Origin: an uncultured Sulfurimonas sp.
Lineage (GTDB): Bacteria; Campylobacterota; Campylobacteria; Campylobacterales; Sulfurimonadaceae
Reading direction: 5' to 3'
Assembly: GCF_963662755.1 (NCBI RefSeq)
Contig: NZ_OY759725.1
Location: forward strand, 248,001-312,000
Length of the DNA: 64,000 nt
Below the pieces are notes generated by a model that was given only the letters and a program-made list of their open reading frames with translations, did not search any database and was not told where the DNA came from. Of this stretch, positions 63,401 through 64,000 are shown piece by piece. Within the stretch, counting starts at the first letter, position 1; every line of letters starts with the position of its first letter. Made by a program: the position numbers and the translations under genes.

Positions 63401-64000
63401 ATCGCCTAAAAGTGCTTCATACTCAGGTGCATTAGCTTCAAGCATCGCCATTAGTTCAAGAACATTTGCCTGAGTTAGTTCATAGTTCGTACTTTGAAGT
63501 TCAATGGTATCTACTATTTTATCTGCCATATCATCTATGCGATCAGCCATAAGACCGATATCATCACTTAGCCTAAGAATAGTCTCCATATATGCAGGAC
63601 TTTGCTCTATCATCGCTTGCATCGTACCATTGGCAGTATCAAACATAGATGCTATAAACTCCATATTTGCATCTATACCTATTAAAAATGTATTCATCAT
63701 ATCTGCCATAGGAGTCATAACAATGGCCGCACTCTCACTCATATCTGTCATCATTGAGCCCATCATATTGCTCATAGAATTAGCAAAACTCTCCATTGCA
63801 TTTTCACTATCACCAGTTACAGAGACCATAAATGAGCCCATCATTGAACCCATCATATCACCCATTGCAGCAGCACTATCTTCTTCTACACCAGTAACAC
63901 CAACCATAAACTGATTCATCATCTCGCCCATAGTTCTTGCAAACTCTGTTGCTGATTCTGTTCCATCAGTTCCGGTCATTCCCTCCATAAAAGAGAGCAT
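60467..64000 (-). CDS. methionine-rich giant repeat protein, N-terminus outside window
   Basis: At least 1177 residues, continuing beyond the right edge; the first visible residues match the inside of a repeat, so the ATG at 64000 is not the start. Residues 1-850 hold about 155 methionines by hand count (18%), many as MM pairs, and no cysteine in the whole visible part. Methionine-rich segments (GEMMGSMMGSFM, MMGSMMMSFMEGM, FMIGVTG) alternate with a conserved helix NGTxQALIEQSPxY and RLSDDIGLMADRINDMADKI. From 850 to 1050 a beta-rich part follows with a Calx-beta-like VNFTLYVEDDLLSQGLDSV. The C-terminus (IIGDESDSITI ... DRTVILKIEDD) matches the end of the giant adhesin. I recognise no family. 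Type I export and surface location are inference. Confidence 0.85.
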   Translation of the reverse strand: MLSFMEGMTGTDGTESATEFARTMGEMMNQFMVGVTGVEEDSAAAMGDMMGSMMGSFMVSVTGDSENAMESFANSMSNMMGSMMTDMSESAAIVMTPMADMMNTFLIGIDANMEFIASMFDTANGTMQAMIEQSPAYMETILRLSDDIGLMADRIDDMADKIVDTIELQSTNYELTQANVLELMAMLEANAPEYEALLGDSFATMMSNLGKIESSMGGIEYRIEQDTMSNFQEQMQESDSMFDMMGQTMGSMMMSFMEGMTEISGDETPEVFAQNMGEMMREFMIGVTGSSEEPSAAMGEMMGSMMGSFMSSMTANDETPMTEFTNVMNDMMHSLSEDMTSSMLTMIDPTTELMNTVVKGINGNMDLMAAMFDSANGTLQALIEQSPLYLDTMLRLSDDIGLMADRINDMADKIVDTQVILSDTFLTTQINTLEVMDSITAEADFLRASMGDEAFEEMMANFNSLTSAMDGVVESTAVAFTDVATEQLPIVSLESMEASEFDMTEMMSSMMKMMMGQNMNIPIDELVSEEFMSMMDSFANGMGLEVDTFMMMMNEMMDTMMINDMMTSMMNMAEEMLVEMNFSMGGVEVNTLENMMSVMMDTFMADGSPLATMADMMGSMMMSMMAEITPGENDTIDDMAYQMGSMMKSFFVGVTGDDTAPTMAMGDMMGSMVQTFMSSVTGDGEDFATIMENMMQSFMSDMGTAMMAISEPMMDSINTLLNGMDANMESISSMMDSLNDTANLALSFTPEYMSAMVSLSDDIMEMAGRVSEMMEKVDASKDIQLQNMMATQDNLIAMIEEMSTNEAFDEIVQKLVDAKNAIINLEVSVALFDIEMQEGIMNVTDSQENELFSISSFDSATPWAFSADGSIIGERAELHEHDFGFSGGDTLVVEFENSVSDASFDIGLTNYTTVYAYDSNQNRIELNSSNFSVDNSRAPATVTLNGLSDLRYIAVGAEVGSSFVLSMNNMGDMIVHDIPTALTYSVSLNQESDEELVVPVSVNNIITDITIPQGETSVNFTLYVEDDLLSQGLDSVNIALEMPSDDAIYKLDEENYEVVSSISDLSVEEHMLDVSAQSIESYELFSLIEEDITLLDFTNSLEDNIIIDADSIFNDNAEEELNSMLSIIGDESDSITIKESEWEETLPDVSDGFREYALVQDRTVILKIEDDLTLLSV
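61500..64000 (-). repeat. long imperfect repeats, methionine-rich segments and helical segments
   Basis: Within the previous gene. The first repeat spans visible residues 1-252 (64000-63245) and is closely matched by 253-about 420 (63244-62740): SFMEGMTE, NMGEMMREFMIGVTG, AMGEMMGSMMGSFM, SANGTLQALIEQSPLY, DDIGLMADRINDMADKIVDT. A third, more diverged repeat is at about 615-840. Between the second and third lies a segment (about 500-600) with 33 methionines per 100 residues. Confidence 0.82.

Noticed and set aside
61755..63914. Several plus-strand open frames of 60-136 codons opposite the Met-rich gene, rich in isoleucine and proline
   Set aside because: They are the reverse complement of ATG/ATC-rich repeat coding; no ribosome-binding sites and their pattern repeats with the sense repeats.
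63998..64000. ATG at the right edge as the true start of the Met-rich gene
   Set aside because: Its first residues align with the inside of the second repeat, so the gene must extend beyond the window.
1..64000. tRNA, rRNA, insertion sequences, prophage or toxin-antitoxin modules
   Set aside because: No transposase, integrase, terminal repeats or tRNA-like cloverleaf sequence was recognised in the gaps.

Overview
The window is low-GC, gene-dense DNA from a Campylobacterota (Epsilonproteobacteria) chromosome. A free-living, Sulfurimonas-like organism is my best guess. The reasons are: a compact RecO of the type found in that phylum, the order tsaE-lptB-rpoN, fliN next to a FliO-like gene, a carboxynorspermidine polyamine pathway, histidine kinases with HxWRQP-type H-boxes, many TTG/GTG starts, and TATAAT-only promoters without clear -35 boxes. 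The genus is inference. No rRNA, tRNA, CRISPR array, insertion sequence or prophage was recognised.

Layout. 1-4865 (minus): CoA-binding protein (partial), a DUF2400/TIGR02757 protein, rpoN, lptB, tsaE, trpD and an S4-domain protein, the last six overlapping or nearly so. 4989-11369 (minus): five tightly packed signalling genes (winged-helix response regulator, REC-PAS-degenerate GGDEF, REC-PAS-histidine kinase, histidine kinase, REC-GGDEF-EAL), followed upstream by a GGDEF gene remnant. 11545-22126: YgiQ radical SAM protein, an acyl-CoA ligase, family II pyrophosphatase, glycine-zipper lipoprotein, nitroreductase divergent from an HxlR regulator with an AEC transporter, uvrA and a TauE/SafE permease. 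22249-23891 (plus): a CheX/CheC-like protein, fliN and a fliO-like gene. 23897-29262 (minus): one probable operon, accD-thiE-like-rlmH-dksA-like-membrane protein-dus-PD-(D/E)XK-like protein. 29263-29850 is a gene-free AT-rich stretch. 29851-35678 (minus): gltD and gltB (glutamate synthase), divergent from recO.

36494-48826 (minus) is one 4110-codon gene for a giant type I-secreted adhesin. It has a LapA-type N-terminal retention module with a TASG near-match to the LapG cleavage site, Bap-like tandem Ig domains, a mid-protein solenoid of 17 units of 19 residues, many cadherin-like repeats and a C-terminal secretion-type module. Upstream are a methyltransferase and a membrane GGDEF-EAL protein. 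51859-59286 (minus) looks like one operon joining polyamine synthesis (nspC, carboxynorspermidine dehydrogenase) to phospholipid turnover (PlpD-like patatin/beta-barrel protein, DgkA, an LplT-PlsC fusion, a DUF695-RraB protein). 59407-60435 is ribBA with a degenerate second domain.

60467-64000 (minus, cut by the right edge) is the most unusual item: at least 1177 codons, about 18% methionine over the first 850 visible residues, no cysteine, and long repeats of MM-rich segments alternating with a conserved helical segment. Its last ~53 residues align with the last ~62 of the giant adhesin, so I infer that both are exported by the same type I route. A second, methionine-rich class of giant surface or secreted protein is the best candidate here for an undescribed system.
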